Assembly: GCF_024653915.1 (NCBI RefSeq)
Contig: NZ_JANLGY010000006.1
Span: 62,001-126,000 of the forward strand
Direction: 5' to 3'
From: Sulfuricaulis sp.
GTDB lineage: Bacteria > Pseudomonadota > Gammaproteobacteria > Acidiferrobacterales > Sulfurifustaceae
Length of the DNA: 64,000 nt
In this document: in pieces, positions 8,557-18,348 of the stretch
How the letters are laid out: each line of letters opens with the position of its first letter
Numbering within the stretch: the stretch's first letter is position 1
The notes under the pieces: generated by a model
The model's input: only the letters and a program-made list of their open reading frames with translations
Told to the model about the DNA's origin: nothing
Database searches by the model: none
Position numbers and translations under genes: made by a program

Positions 8557-9276
8557 TTATTTCATCTCCAATGCTTCGCGTTGGCGCGCGATGAGTTCGC
8601 GGATGCCGGCTTGCGCGAGCTTGGTCATCGCCTGCATGTCTTCGAGGCTGAAGGTCTTGCTCTCGGCGGTGCCCTGGATTTCGATGAAGCCGCCGGCGTC
8701 GTCCATCACGAAGTTCATGTCGGTCCCGGCGTTGGAGTCCTCGGCGTAATCGAGATCGAGCACCGCCTCGCCGCCGAAGATGCCGCAGGAAACGGAGGCG
8801 ACCAGATGGCGCAGGGGGTCGTTGGTAATCAATCCGCGTTTGCGCACGTGGTTGATGGCATCCACCAGCGCGACACAGCCGCCGGTGATGGAAGCCGTGC
8901 GCGTGCCGCCATCGGCCTGGATCACGTCGCAGTCGATGGTGAACGTGCGCTCGCCCAGCTGCTTCATGTCCAGCGCCGAGCGCAGCGCGCGCCCGATCAG
9001 GCGCTGGATTTCCATGGTGCGCCCGCCCTGTTTGCCCTGTGCTGCCTCGCGCGCCATGCGGCTCCCGGTGGAACGCGGCAGCATGCCGTATTCGGCCGTG
9101 ACCCAGCCCTGGCCCTTGCCCTTGAGGAAGTTCGGCACCTTTTCGTCGACGCTGACGTTGCACAGCACGCGCGTCTCGCCGAACTCGATCAGCACCGAGC
9201 CTTCGGCGTGTTTGGTGTAACTACGGGTGATACGTATGTCGCGTAACTGGTCGGGTTTACGTCCGCTGGGCCGCAT
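8557..9276 (-). CDS. rph: Ribonuclease PH
   Basis: A 239-residue phosphorolytic 3'-5' exoribonuclease that trims tRNA 3' ends. Conserved family segments are the N-terminal [12 protein letters not shown], the [20 protein letters not shown] phosphate-site region and [18 protein letters not shown]. The length is normal (E. coli about 238). It precedes rdgB, a common pairing. Confidence 0.95.
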   Translation of the reverse strand: MRPSGRKPDQLRDIRITRSYTKHAEGSVLIEFGETRVLCNVSVDEKVPNFLKGKGQGWVTAEYGMLPRSTGSRMAREAAQGKQGGRTMEIQRLIGRALRSALDMKQLGERTFTIDCDVIQADGGTRTASITGGCVALVDAINHVRKRGLITNDPLRHLVASVSCGIFGGEAVLDLDYAEDSNAGTDMNFVMDDAGGFIEIQGTAESKTFSLEDMQAMTKLAQAGIRELIARQREALEMK

Positions 9277-9370
9277 GAAATTCCTTGAGCTGGTCTGATG
9301 CCGGAACGCAGATTATCACCAATCCGGAATAATGTTGAACGCGGGCATTGGGGCATGAAGATCGGATTGA

Positions 9371-9399
9371 TTTCTTTGCGTCCTTTGCGTCTCAGCGGC
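9371..9399. repeat. Solo arm of a tandem-unit element
   Basis: Two direct copies of a CTTTGCGTC-type unit lie between the phosphatase gene and rph. The unit is the same as in the right arm of the gcvH/gcvPA element, but no inverted partner was found in this spacer. It may be a decayed or half element. Confidence 0.55.
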
Positions 9400-9424
9400 A
9401 AGAACTCACATAAATCTTGTTTTT

Positions 9425-10381
9425 CTATTTGGCCTCGTGCTTCTTCAGAAAATCCTCGATCTCCTGGATGCGGTCTTGCAGCGGCCTGTTCTTTTCTTTA
9501 CTGGTGTCTTCCACGACCGGGGCCGGCGGTATTGGGACCGGTCGCCGCGCGACATGCGGAAGATGGTGACGGGCCTCCTGACGCAGCATGGCCTCATCGA
9601 TCTGCACGGCCACGTTGCCTTGCAGTGGTGGATTTTTTGACATGGCATCCTGCCAACGCAGGCATACGGCGCTGACGTTGTCACAGCCGTGTTTCATCTT
9701 GCGCACCGCGGCAAAAAGCATTTCCTCCATGGCCTCATCCAGCGCCGGAGCCTTCAGATAATTCGTGATCTCTTCCGGTGTGAACGCCTCCCACAGGCCG
9801 TCGGTACAGGCGAGCAGCATGTCGCCCGGCTGCAGCAGGGTTTCTTCGCTTACGCTGATGGTGGGCGTGACCCCGCCACCGAGACAATTCAGCAGGTGAC
9901 TCTTCTGGGGGTGGTCGAGCATTTCCTGTTCCGTGAGCAAGCCGTCTTGATGCATTTCATCGATGGCGGTGTGGTCCTGTGTGCGCAGCAGGACGCGATC
10001 CTGGCGGATGACATAAAGTCGGCTGTCACCCACGTGCGCCCAGTAGGCATAGCCGTTTTGCACCAGGCAGGCGACGCAGGTGGTGCGCGGTTCGATGGGT
10101 GTCTGGCTGGCCTTGGCGCGCGCGATGATGGCGTGGTGCGCCTGCAGGATGCCGAGCGCGAGGAAGGCCGAGGGTCGATTGATCACGGGTTGGCGCAGCG
10201 ACTGGAAGCTGTGCAGCAGTGTCTCCACCAGAACTTCCGCCGCGATCTCGCCGCCGCGGTGACCGCCGAGTCCGTCGGCCACGACCAACAGCACGGCGTT
10301 GTCGCGCTCGGCATAACCCACGCGGTCTTCGTTGGTCGGGCGCGCCCCGCGCAGGGTGTATTGGGTGATCTGGTATTTCAT
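9425..10381 (-). CDS. PP2C-family Ser/Thr protein phosphatase
   Basis: A 318-residue protein whose first ~240 residues form a PP2C catalytic domain: metal-binding VVADGLGGHRGGE near the N-terminus, HVGDSRLYVIR in the middle and LLACTDGLWEAFTPEEI later. The C-terminal ~70 residues are Pro-rich then charged and probably coiled (DRIQEIEDFLKKHEAK). It starts 13 nt after the kinase gene, so the two likely form a reversible phosphorylation switch. Targets are unknown. Confidence 0.9.
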   Translation of the reverse strand: MKYQITQYTLRGARPTNEDRVGYAERDNAVLLVVADGLGGHRGGEIAAEVLVETLLHSFQSLRQPVINRPSAFLALGILQAHHAIIARAKASQTPIEPRTTCVACLVQNGYAYWAHVGDSRLYVIRQDRVLLRTQDHTAIDEMHQDGLLTEQEMLDHPQKSHLLNCLGGGVTPTISVSEETLLQPGDMLLACTDGLWEAFTPEEITNYLKAPALDEAMEEMLFAAVRKMKHGCDNVSAVCLRWQDAMSKNPPLQGNVAVQIDEAMLRQEARHHLPHVARRPVPIPPAPVVEDTSKEKNRPLQDRIQEIEDFLKKHEAK

Positions 10382-10394
10382 GGTGCCGTTGTTG

Positions 10395-11327
10395 TCACCA
10401 GGGCAATTTCTGTTTCAAGCGCTCGATCAGCGTTTCCGGGTCTGGTGCCGGCAACTCGGACGGTTCCTTGTTGAGAAAGTCCAGCAAGGCATCCACATTC
10501 TGCGGTCGCGCCATCTGATCCATTTGCAGGCACCAATCCACGGCCTCGAGCAGCTGACGCGAATAGCGCGAGGCAAATTGGCGCACCGCCGGTTTGTAGG
10601 TGTCTTTTTCGGCACGCTTGGTGGCGGTAGGCGGGGCCTTGCCGCACAGGCAGGCCCACATGGTGGCGCCCACGGCGTAAAGGTCGGTCCACGGTCCGAT
10701 GTGCCCGCGCGTGTGCTGCTCGATGGGCGCAAAGCCGCGCGTGAGTGTGTGTGGCAGCGCACGCCGTTCGTTGACGTAAGGAGACTGCGCGGCGCCGAAG
10801 TCGAGCAGCAGCGGTGAGCCGCCGGGCCGCAGATAAACATTCGCCGGCTTGATATCGAGATGCAGCAGGCGGTGGTTGTGCAGCTCACGCAGTCCGTCAA
10901 GCAACGGGGGAAAGACCGTGCGGATGAATTTTTCCGTCATGCGACCGTCGTGGCGCTTGATGTACCAGCGCAGGTCCTTGCCATCCTCGAAATTCATCAC
11001 CATGTACACGGTGTTGTTCTCGCGGAAGAAATCCGTGACGCGCACGATGTTGGGATGCTGGATTGTCGACAACGCCTTGGCTTCGTCGAAAAAACGCTTC
11101 ATGCCGGTGTTGAAGGTACTGGCGGTCGAGCCTGACAGGTTCTCCACGGTCTCGCCGTCGGCGCGCGCGACCTGCTTGTCCGGCAGGTACTCCTTGATGA
11201 CCACCCACTTTCCGGTCTGGGTGTTGCGCGCGAGGTAGACAATGCTGAACCCGCCGCCGCCGAGGGTTTTGGCGATCTTGTAATGATGCAGCATATAGCC
11301 CTCGTTGAGGGCATTGGTGATATCCAT
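10395..11327 (-). CDS. Hanks-type Ser/Thr protein kinase
   Basis: A 310-residue cytoplasmic kinase without a membrane segment or extra sensor domain. The glycine loop is LGGGGFSIVY, the ATP lysine is K45 in VVIKEYLP, the catalytic loop is HLDIKPANVYL and the metal motif is DFGAA. It is transcribed ahead of the PP2C phosphatase. The kinase-phosphatase pair between rph and yicC is a familiar gammaproteobacterial arrangement. The substrate is not evident. Confidence 0.9.
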   Translation of the reverse strand: MDITNALNEGYMLHHYKIAKTLGGGGFSIVYLARNTQTGKWVVIKEYLPDKQVARADGETVENLSGSTASTFNTGMKRFFDEAKALSTIQHPNIVRVTDFFRENNTVYMVMNFEDGKDLRWYIKRHDGRMTEKFIRTVFPPLLDGLRELHNHRLLHLDIKPANVYLRPGGSPLLLDFGAAQSPYVNERRALPHTLTRGFAPIEQHTRGHIGPWTDLYAVGATMWACLCGKAPPTATKRAEKDTYKPAVRQFASRYSRQLLEAVDWCLQMDQMARPQNVDALLDFLNKEPSELPAPDPETLIERLKQKLPW

Positions 11328-11460
11328 GACTTCCGGTTCAGTTCTGACCGGCGGGCGGGGGCACGTTCGGCGTTTCCATCTTTAGATTATATATGCCCAA
11401 TTCTGAGTGGCAGGGGATGGTTTCACCCTGATCTGATTCGGTTTACCATCCGTATCGCCC

Positions 11461-12351
11461 ATGAAATCCGGAAAAACCCCGCCCCAGACCGCCAGCATGA
11501 CCGCCTTTGCCCGGCACGAGGCGGTCGCGCATTGGGGCACGCTCACCTGGGAGCTGCGCTCGGTCAATCACCGTTATCTCGACATTTCCCTGCGCCTGCC
11601 GGAGGAGCTGCGCTCGCTCGAACCGCGCATACGCGAACTGGTCAACGCGCGCCTCGCCCGTGGCAAGGTGGACGGCACCCTGCGCTTCCAGCCGAGTGAA
11701 GCATCGGCAGGGACCATCGAGATGAATGCGGAGCAGGTACAGCGCTTGCTCGTTGCCGCCGACCACCTGCGCCATCATGCACAAGATATCGCGCAATTAC
11801 GCACCATCGACGTGCTGCGCTGGCCGGGGGTGATCAAGGCGGCGGCGCTGGATGTCGAAAGCCTGGGCGCAGCGGCACTGGAGGCACTGTCGGCCACGCT
11901 GGCGGAGCTGGTGGCGACGCGCAACCGCGAAGGCGCACGTCTGCAGGAGTTCATGCTGGCACGCTTGCAGTCCATGGAAGAAATGGCAGGGAAGGCGAAA
12001 GAGCTGTTCCCCGAAGCCACGCGGCAGTTTCGCGAACGGCTGGAGGCGCGTCTGAAGGAGGTCAAGACCCAGCTCGATCCCGCGCGCCTGGAACAGGAAA
12101 TCGTCCTGTTCGCGCAGAAGGCGGATGTCACCGAGGAAATCGACCGGCTGACCGCGCACTTCGCCGAAATCCGTCGGGTGTTCTCTCAGCCCGGCCCCGC
12201 CGGCCGGCGGCTCGATTTCCTGATGCAGGAACTCAACCGCGAGGCCAACACTTTGTCATCGAAATCCACCGACACGCGCCTGACCAATGTCGCGGTCGAG
12301 CTCAAGGTGCTGATCGAGCAGATGCGCGAGCAAGTGCAAAATATAGAATAA
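11461..12351 (+). CDS. yicC: YicC/YloC-family endoribonuclease
   Basis: A 296-residue protein of the YicC family, described as an endoribonuclease or RNase adaptor acting on small RNAs. The conserved start MTAFARHE lies at residues 13-20, so translation may begin at 11497 rather than 11461. The RSVNHRYLDI segment and the C-terminal RLDFLMQELNREANTLSSK motif are diagnostic. It precedes gmk, as in many proteobacteria. Confidence 0.9.
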   Translation: MKSGKTPPQTASMTAFARHEAVAHWGTLTWELRSVNHRYLDISLRLPEELRSLEPRIRELVNARLARGKVDGTLRFQPSEASAGTIEMNAEQVQRLLVAADHLRHHAQDIAQLRTIDVLRWPGVIKAAALDVESLGAAALEALSATLAELVATRNREGARLQEFMLARLQSMEEMAGKAKELFPEATRQFRERLEARLKEVKTQLDPARLEQEIVLFAQKADVTEEIDRLTAHFAEIRRVFSQPGPAGRRLDFLMQELNREANTLSSKSTDTRLTNVAVELKVLIEQMREQVQNIE

Positions 12352-12358
12352 GATCACG

Positions 12359-12449
12359 AAACCGCAGATGAACGCAGATTAACGCGGATAAAAACCAGTT
12401 TTACTTTTTAATCTAAATATCTGCGTCCATCTGCGTTTATCTGCGGTTC
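12359..12449. repeat. Inverted-arm tandem-unit element B (yicC/gmk spacer)
   Basis: Left arm 12359-12389 is three copies of a 10-nt unit (AACGCAGATN type); right arm 12419-12449 is its inverted counterpart with a few mismatches, separated by a 29-nt AT-rich loop. The element starts 7 nt after the yicC stop and ends 10 nt before the gmk ATG, leaving no room for an obvious Shine-Dalgarno. Confidence 0.85.
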
Positions 12450-12459
12450 CAAAATTATT

Positions 12460-13062
12460 ATGAAATGCAGACTTTTTATTTTTTCCGCGGCTTCCGGCAC
12501 CGGCAAGACCAGTCTCGCCAAGGCATTGGTGGAGCAGATGCCCGACCTGGCGTTCTCGGTTTCGCACACCACGCGCGCGCCGCGGCCGGGTGAGCAGCAC
12601 GGTGTGCATTATTATTTCGTTACCCCGCAACAGTTCGACGAGATGGTGGCGGCCGACCGCTTTCTGGAACACGCCAAGGTGTTTGGGAATTCCTACGGCA
12701 CTTCGCGCGCGACGACCGAAAGCATGCTGCGGCAGGGAAAGAACATCATCTTCGATATTGACTGGCAGGGCGCGCGCGCCATCAAGGAAAAGCTGCCGGA
12801 GGCGGTGAGCGTTTTCATCCTGCCACCCTCGCGCGCCGCTCTGGAAGAGCGTCTGACCGGGCGCGGCCAGGATTCACCCGAGGTCATTGCCCAGCGCATG
12901 CGTGCGGCGGTGTCTGAGATAAGCCACCACAAGGAATTCGACCACCTGGTGGTAAACGATGACTTCAATGCGGCCCTGGCCGATTTGAAGACCATAATCC
13001 TCGGGGACGGCAAGCCTCGGCCCGTTCGGGTGGACATGGAGGCCTTGTTAGCAGAGGTCTAG
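12460..13062 (+). CDS. gmk: Guanylate kinase
   Basis: A 200-residue P-loop enzyme that phosphorylates GMP to GDP. The P-loop is [10 protein letters not shown] near residues 9-18, followed by the GMP-binding [11 protein letters not shown] and FGNSYGTS segments and the DIDWQGAR motif. The length matches the family. It heads the gmk-rpoZ-spoT group. The start is preceded by a palindromic element rather than a recognisable ribosome site. Confidence 0.94.
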   Translation: MKCRLFIFSAASGTGKTSLAKALVEQMPDLAFSVSHTTRAPRPGEQHGVHYYFVTPQQFDEMVAADRFLEHAKVFGNSYGTSRATTESMLRQGKNIIFDIDWQGARAIKEKLPEAVSVFILPPSRAALEERLTGRGQDSPEVIAQRMRAAVSEISHHKEFDHLVVNDDFNAALADLKTIILGDGKPRPVRVDMEALLAEV

Positions 13063-13128
13063 TCGAAGGGCCAAGTGGCAAAAACCGCCCTATATCAGTA
13101 AGATGCAATACAGCGCTTACCCCTGACC

Positions 13129-13156
13129 CGCCCCGGATCTGGCATCAGTCGGGGCG
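13129..13156. repeat. Inverted repeat in the gmk/rpoZ spacer
   Basis: CGCCCCG and CGGGGCG form a 7-bp stem with a 14-nt loop, and a small GCGGC/GCCGC hairpin follows near 13182. There is no U-tract. Possible mRNA-processing or attenuation structure ahead of rpoZ. Confidence 0.3.
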
Positions 13157-13223
13157 CGTGCTTTAGTTTAGTGTTAAACCTTGCGGCGACGCCGCGTTTC
13201 CTGTGGATGACAGAGGTATAGGT

Positions 13224-13529
13224 ATGGCTCGTATTACGGTGGAAGATTGTCTGGATAACGTCGATAACCGCTTTCAGCTCGTGCTGGTGGCCACGCGCCG
13301 CGCACGCCAGCTGATCAATGGTGCGGATCCCTTTGTGGAGCGCGGAAACGACAAGCCCACGGTACTCGCCCTGCGCGAAATCGCCGGCGGTTTTGTGACC
13401 AATGCCATCCTGGAAGAGGAAACGGCGCCAGTCGTATTTGAGGCCAATGAAAACACAGCCGACCAACCCCAAACAGGCGGGCTCGACAGCAGCCCGGCCC
13501 CCGGCAAAGAGGGCGGAACCGAAGTCTGA
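13224..13529 (+). CDS. rpoZ: DNA-directed RNA polymerase omega subunit
   Basis: A 101-residue omega subunit. The N-terminal [17 protein letters not shown] and the [13 protein letters not shown] segment match RpoZ. The ATG at 13224 follows AGAGGTAT and fits the family's start better than the upstream in-frame GTG. The last ~28 codons overlap the start of spoT in another frame, and this tail lies beyond the conserved core. Omega assists polymerase assembly and, in E. coli, (p)ppGpp sensing, matching its position before spoT. Confidence 0.93.
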   Translation: MARITVEDCLDNVDNRFQLVLVATRRARQLINGADPFVERGNDKPTVLALREIAGGFVTNAILEEETAPVVFEANENTADQPQTGGLDSSPAPGKEGGTEV

Positions 13530-15699
13530 ATCGCCGTCTGGAATCCCCGGAGAGCGTTTTCAGATCAGTGACCTGTGCGCCATTCTCGAATCCTATCTCG
13601 AGCCCCGCGACGTTGCTGATGTTTATCGCGCCTATCTGTTCGGCGCCGAGGCCCACGACGGGCAGCGGCGCGTCAGCGGCGAACCCTACATATACCATCC
13701 CATAGAAGTCGCCCGCATCCTGGCGGCCATGCGCCTCGATGCCAAGAGCATCATGGCGGCGATCCTGCACGACGTCATCGAGGACACACCCACGGCGAAG
13801 GAGCATATCGCCGAGCAGTTCGGGACGGATATCGCCGCGCTCGTCGATGGCGTTTCCAAAATCACCCGCATCGAATTCCAGTCGCAGGAAGAGGCACAGG
13901 CGGAAAATTTCCGCAAAATGCTGCTCGCCATGGCGAGCGACATCCGTGTCATCCTCATCAAGCTCGCCGACCGCCTGCACAACATGCGCACCATTGCCGC
14001 GCTCAAGCCGGAGCGCCGCCGTGCCATCGCGCGCGAGACACTCGATATTTACGCGCCCATCGCCAACCGCCTCGGTGTGCGCCAGTGGGCGGCGGAACTG
14101 GGCAATCTCGGGTTTTCCGCGCTTTATCCGCTACGCTACCGCATCATCGACGACGCGGTGCGCAAGCGTCATGGCAATCGCAAGGCCATCGTCGAAAAAA
14201 TCCGCGCCGCCATCGTCGGCCAGATGGAACGCGAGGGTTTGGCGGCCGAGGTGACCGGGCGCGAAAAAAGTCTGTATGGCGTGTACCGCAAGATGGAGCA
14301 GAAGCATCTGTCGTTTGATCAGGTATACGATCTCTACGGCTTTCGCGTGATCGTGGACAAGGCCGACACCTGCTATCGCGCGCTCGGCGCGATTCACAAT
14401 CTCTACAAACCCATCCCCGGGCGGTTCAAGGATTACATCGCCATCCCCAAGGCCAACGGTTACCAATCGTTGCACACCGTGGTGTTTGGCCCGTTTGGTG
14501 TTTCCCTGGAGGTGCAGATCCGCACACACGAAATGGATCGCGTGTCCGAGGCCGGGGTGGCCTCACATTGGCTGTACAAGAGCGGCGAGCGTGGTTCGGA
14601 CCCGGCGCAGCAGCGCGCGCTCCAGTGGCTCAAGGACCTGTTGGACACCCAGCAGAAGGCGGGCAACCCGCGGGAATTCCTGGAACACCTCAAGGTGGAC
14701 CTGTTCCCGGACGAGGTCTATGTGTTTACGCCCAACGGCGAGATCAAGAAGCTCCCGCGTGACGCCACCGTCATCGATTTCGCCTACGACGTGCACACCG
14801 ACATCGGCAACCGCTGCGTCGGCGCCAAGGTCAACCATCAACTGGTGCCGTTGCGTACCACCCTGCGCAATGGCGATCACGTCGAGATTATTACCGCGGA
14901 ATGGAACCGCCCCAGCCCGTCCTGGCTCAACTATGTCGTGACCAGCAAGGCGCGCGCGCATATCCGCAGTTTCCTGAAGAACCAGAAAACCGATGAGTCG
15001 GCCAAGCTCGGCGAACGCCTGCTGGCCACGGCGCTGGAGGACATCGGCGCCGATCTGAAGAAAATATCCGAGGAAACCCGCAACGCGCTGCTGAAAACCC
15101 TCAAGCAGAAAACCTGGAATGACCTGCTGGGCGAAATCGGTCTCGGCAACCGTCTGGCTACCGTGGTGGCACGCCAACTCGTGCCGCAAACTGAAAAAGA
15201 TGAAGCCAGCCGTTTCCTGCGGCTGTTCCGCCGCCGCAGTCAGAAGCCGAAGGAACCGGCGCTGGCCATCCACGGGACCGAAGGCGTCGTGGTCAATTAC
15301 GCACGCTGCTGCCGTCCCATTCCCGGCGATCCCATCCTGGGCTTTCTCACCGCCGGGCGTGGCATCGTGGTGCATACCGAGGATTGCCCGAACGTGGTGC
15401 GTTACCGCAAGCATCCGGAGCAGTGGATCGACGTGCAGTGGGAAAAAAACATCAAAGGGGTGTACCCGGTTTATTTCCGGGTCGAGGCAAAGAACCAGCG
15501 TGGTGTGCTCGCCTCCGTGGCGGCGGCGATTTCCGAACAGGAGGCCAACATCGACTCGGTGTCCTTCGACGAGCGTGACAGCCAGTATACCTCCATGGAT
15601 TTTACCATCGAGGTACGCGACCGCGTGCACTTGGCGCATATCATGCGCCGTATTCGCGCACTCGAATCGGTGGTGAAGATCAATCGCAAAAAAGGCTGA
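13447..15699 (+). CDS. spoT: Bifunctional (p)ppGpp synthetase/hydrolase
   Basis: A 750-residue RelA/SpoT-family enzyme controlling the stringent response. Domains in order: HD hydrolase ([12 protein letters not shown] and ILHDVIEDT), nucleotidyltransferase ([18 protein letters not shown]), TGS ([14 protein letters not shown]), a Cys-containing segment ([11 protein letters not shown]) and a C-terminal ACT domain. The intact HD motif argues for hydrolase activity. The chosen ATG at 13447 overlaps rpoZ by 83 nt; no canonical later start lies before the conserved HD region. The gene order rpoZ-spoT-ridA-recG is conserved in the class. Confidence 0.93.
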   Translation: MKTQPTNPKQAGSTAARPPAKRAEPKSESPSGIPGERFQISDLCAILESYLEPRDVADVYRAYLFGAEAHDGQRRVSGEPYIYHPIEVARILAAMRLDAKSIMAAILHDVIEDTPTAKEHIAEQFGTDIAALVDGVSKITRIEFQSQEEAQAENFRKMLLAMASDIRVILIKLADRLHNMRTIAALKPERRRAIARETLDIYAPIANRLGVRQWAAELGNLGFSALYPLRYRIIDDAVRKRHGNRKAIVEKIRAAIVGQMEREGLAAEVTGREKSLYGVYRKMEQKHLSFDQVYDLYGFRVIVDKADTCYRALGAIHNLYKPIPGRFKDYIAIPKANGYQSLHTVVFGPFGVSLEVQIRTHEMDRVSEAGVASHWLYKSGERGSDPAQQRALQWLKDLLDTQQKAGNPREFLEHLKVDLFPDEVYVFTPNGEIKKLPRDATVIDFAYDVHTDIGNRCVGAKVNHQLVPLRTTLRNGDHVEIITAEWNRPSPSWLNYVVTSKARAHIRSFLKNQKTDESAKLGERLLATALEDIGADLKKISEETRNALLKTLKQKTWNDLLGEIGLGNRLATVVARQLVPQTEKDEASRFLRLFRRRSQKPKEPALAIHGTEGVVVNYARCCRPIPGDPILGFLTAGRGIVVHTEDCPNVVRYRKHPEQWIDVQWEKNIKGVYPVYFRVEAKNQRGVLASVAAAISEQEANIDSVSFDERDSQYTSMDFTIEVRDRVHLAHIMRRIRALESVVKINRKKG

Positions 15700-15715
15700 A
15701 CCACGGGGAAGGGAT

Positions 15716-16102
15716 ATGACCAGAACAGTGATCAAAACGGACAAGGCACCGCAGGCCATCGGCACTTATTCCCAGGCCATCAAAACCGGCAACACGGTTT
15801 ATCTTGCTGGCCAGATTCCGTTGGTGCCGGAGACCATGGTGCTGGTGGACGGCGACATGCGCGCGCAGATCCGGCGCGTATTCGAGAACCTGGTCGCGGT
15901 GGCCAAGGCGTCCGGCGGCAGCCTGCAGGACGTGGTGAAGCTCAACGTGTATCTCACCGACCTCGGACACTTCCCGTTGGTAAACGAGGTGATGGCGCAA
16001 TACTTTCGCGAACCCTATCCGGCGCGCGCGGCCGTAGGCGTGGCCGCGCTGCCCAAGGGCGCGGCGGTTGAGATGGATGCGATTATGGTTTTAGAAAAGT
16101 AA
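15716..16102 (+). CDS. ridA: RidA family reactive imine/enamine deaminase
   Basis: A 128-residue YjgF/RidA protein, which hydrolyses 2-aminoacrylate-type imines to keto acids. The [12 protein letters not shown] and [12 protein letters not shown] segments and the C-terminal [20 protein letters not shown] carry the conserved arginine and glutamate of active members. It starts 16 nt after spoT with a GGGGAAGGG ribosome site. Confidence 0.93.
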   Translation: MTRTVIKTDKAPQAIGTYSQAIKTGNTVYLAGQIPLVPETMVLVDGDMRAQIRRVFENLVAVAKASGGSLQDVVKLNVYLTDLGHFPLVNEVMAQYFREPYPARAAVGVAALPKGAAVEMDAIMVLEK

Positions 16103-16187
16103 CAAGTGGCAAGTGACAAGTAGCAAGTAAAACTTCGATGTTTCCTTTCCTGTCTTGCTACTTGCAACTTGGAACTTGCTACTGAAG
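16103..16187. repeat. Inverted-arm tandem-unit element C (ridA/recG spacer)
   Basis: Left arm 16103-16130 is exactly four heptamers of the form CAAGTRR; right arm 16154-16181 is four heptamers of the inverted form CTTGSWA, extending partly to 16187. The period of 7 is exact on both sides. The element begins right after the ridA stop codon and ends next to the recG ATG at 16190. Confidence 0.85.
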
Positions 16188-16189
16188 TT

Positions 16190-18337
16190 ATGGACATTGC
16201 CTCGCTGCCGGTAACGGCCCTAAAAGGGGTCGGTCCGAAACTCGCGGACAAACTCAAGCGCCTCGGCCTGTATACCGTGCAGGATGTCCTGTTTCATCTT
16301 CCCCTGCGCTATCAGGATCGCACACGTCTCTTGCCCATCGGCAGCCTGCGGCCCGGCATGGAGGCGGTGGTGGAGGGCGAGATCGAACTGGCGGACGTGG
16401 TGTTTCGTGGGCGGCGCAGTCTGATCTGCCGCGTCAGTGACGGCACCGGCCACTTGCACCTGCGGTTCTTTTATTTCAGCGCCATCCAACAGCAGAACCT
16501 CGCGCGCGGCCGGCGCCTGCGACTGTTCGGCGAGGCGCGCTTCGGCCCGGCCGGGCTCGAGATGATTCATCCTGAATATGAATTCACCGATGGCGCGCAG
16601 CCGGCGAAGGTCGAGGAAAACCTGACGCCGGTGTACCCGGCGACCACGGGCGTACATCAGCTGAGCCTGCGCAAAATCGCACGCCAGGCACTGGAAAAGC
16701 ATCTCGATAAAATTCACGAGTGGCTGCCATCTGTTGTGTTGCAGGAACTGAAACTGCCGACGCTCACGGAGGCGCTGGCGCTGGTGCATCAACCGCCGCC
16801 GCACACACCGGTGGAACTGCTGGCGGAGGGCAGGCATCCCGCGGTGCTGCGCCTGTCCTTCGAGGAGTTGCTGGCGCATCACCTGAGCCTGAAGCGTTTG
16901 CGCGCACGAGTGCAGACGGAAGCCGCACCACCCATTGCAGGCGATGGCGGGCTGATGCGTCAATTGCTGGCACGTCTGCCGTTTCAACTCACGCGCGCCC
17001 AGCAACGCGTGCTCGAGGAAATCCTGCAAGACCTGCGGCAGCAGCATCCGATGCAGCGCCTGGTGCAGGGCGATGTCGGTTCGGGCAAGACCATCGTCGC
17101 GGCCTGCGCGAGTCTGGGCGCCCTCGAAAGCGGCTTGCAGGTTGCGGTGATGGCGCCGACAGAATTGCTGGCCGATCAGCATCTGAAAAATTTTTCCGGT
17201 TGGCTCGAACCGCTCGGTATCTCGGTGGTCGGCCTGTCCGGCAAGCTCAATGGCCGCGCGCGCCAGGACGTGCTCGAAAAAATCGGCTCGGGCCGTGCCG
17301 CCATTGCGGTCGGCACGCAGGCGCTGTTTCAGGAGGGGGTGGAATTCGCCGATCTGGGTCTGATCGTGGTCGATGAGCAGCACCGTTTCGGCGTGCATCA
17401 GCGCCTCGCGCTGCGCGAAAAGGGCCGCGTGGGCTTACGCCGGCCGCATCAATTGATCATGACCGCCACCCCCATTCCGCGCACGCTCGCGCAAAGCCTG
17501 TATGCCGATCTCGACGTGTCGGTGATCGACGAACTGCCGCCGGGTCGCAAGCCTATCGAAACCGTGGCGCTTCCCTCAGCGCGCCGCGCGGACGTGGTCA
17601 GCCGTGTCCGCGATGCCTGCTCCGCCAGCCGGCAGGTCTATTGGGTTTGCCCGCTGATCGAGGAAACGGACAATTTCGCCGGGAGCGAAATTGGGCGCAC
17701 TTCAGTGCGCCCCGCAGGGGCGCGCGCCAGGGATGGCGCGCGTCAAACGCTGGAACTGGAAACCGCGACGGACACGGCGCAGGCTTTGCGCGAGGCCTTG
17801 CCGGATCTGTCGATTGCACTGATACATGGGCGCATGAAACCGCTGGAAAAAGAAAAGATCATGGCGGCATTTAAACGTGGCGAGGTGCAACTGCTGGTGG
17901 CCACCACCGTCATCGAAGTCGGCGTGGACGTGCCGAACGCCACGCTTATGGTCATCGAAAACGCCGAGCGTCTGGGCCTGTCGCAATTGCACCAACTGCG
18001 CGGCCGCATCGGACGCGGCTCGGTGGAAAGTCACTGCGTGCTGCTGTATCAACCGCCCTTGTCGGAAATGGCGCGCGCCAGGCTGGCGGCCATGCGCGAG
18101 ACCAGCGATGGCTTTGAAATCGCGCGCCGCGATCTCGAAATGCGCGGTCCCGGCGAGCTGCTCGGAACGCGCCAGGCTGGCATGCCGCAATTTCACATCG
18201 CCGATCTGTTGCGCGACCGCGCATTGTTGGAACGCGTACAAAGTGTCGCCGAGCAGGTGTTAAAGGAATACCCCGAATGCGTGGAGCCGATCGTGCGGCG
18301 CTGGCTCAGTGGCGCCGAGACCTATGGTAATGTCTGA
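16190..18337 (+). CDS. recG: ATP-dependent DNA helicase RecG
   Basis: A 715-residue fork-reversal helicase. The N-terminal wedge domain includes LKGVGPKLADKLKRLGL; the helicase motifs include Walker A GDVGSGKT, DEQH (VVDEQHRFGVHQR), MTATPIPRT and the C-terminal GRIGRG and DLEMRGPGELLGTRQ. It is about 22 residues longer than E. coli RecG because of a 26-residue in-frame insertion at 17672-17749 encoded by three adjacent palindromes. The ATG at 16190 was chosen over 16169 because family members begin near LPVTALKGVGP. Confidence 0.93.
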   Translation: MDIASLPVTALKGVGPKLADKLKRLGLYTVQDVLFHLPLRYQDRTRLLPIGSLRPGMEAVVEGEIELADVVFRGRRSLICRVSDGTGHLHLRFFYFSAIQQQNLARGRRLRLFGEARFGPAGLEMIHPEYEFTDGAQPAKVEENLTPVYPATTGVHQLSLRKIARQALEKHLDKIHEWLPSVVLQELKLPTLTEALALVHQPPPHTPVELLAEGRHPAVLRLSFEELLAHHLSLKRLRARVQTEAAPPIAGDGGLMRQLLARLPFQLTRAQQRVLEEILQDLRQQHPMQRLVQGDVGSGKTIVAACASLGALESGLQVAVMAPTELLADQHLKNFSGWLEPLGISVVGLSGKLNGRARQDVLEKIGSGRAAIAVGTQALFQEGVEFADLGLIVVDEQHRFGVHQRLALREKGRVGLRRPHQLIMTATPIPRTLAQSLYADLDVSVIDELPPGRKPIETVALPSARRADVVSRVRDACSASRQVYWVCPLIEETDNFAGSEIGRTSVRPAGARARDGARQTLELETATDTAQALREALPDLSIALIHGRMKPLEKEKIMAAFKRGEVQLLVATTVIEVGVDVPNATLMVIENAERLGLSQLHQLRGRIGRGSVESHCVLLYQPPLSEMARARLAAMRETSDGFEIARRDLEMRGPGELLGTRQAGMPQFHIADLLRDRALLERVQSVAEQVLKEYPECVEPIVRRWLSGAETYGNV
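17672..17749 (+). repeat. In-frame palindromic insertion within recG
   Basis: The segment contains three consecutive hairpins: AATTTCG/CGAAATT (17672-17692), GGGCGCAC/GTGCGCCC (17693-17712) and GCGCGCC/GGCGCGC (17722-17741), plus a GCCCC/GGGGC alternative stem between them. It encodes 26 residues, from Asn-Phe-Ala to Arg-Gln-Thr, that have no counterpart in E. coli RecG between the conserved YWVCPLIEE and the region before IHGRMKP. The reading frame is kept. Confidence 0.75.
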
Positions 18338-18348
18338 AAACAGGGACG

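Noticed and set aside
13203-13224. GTG start for rpoZ at 13203
   Set aside because: The ATG at 13224 gives the conserved MARITVEDC start and has its own ribosome site.
16169-16190. Upstream start for recG at 16169
   Set aside because: It lies inside the right arm of element C and adds residues not typical of RecG; the ATG at 16190 fits the family start.
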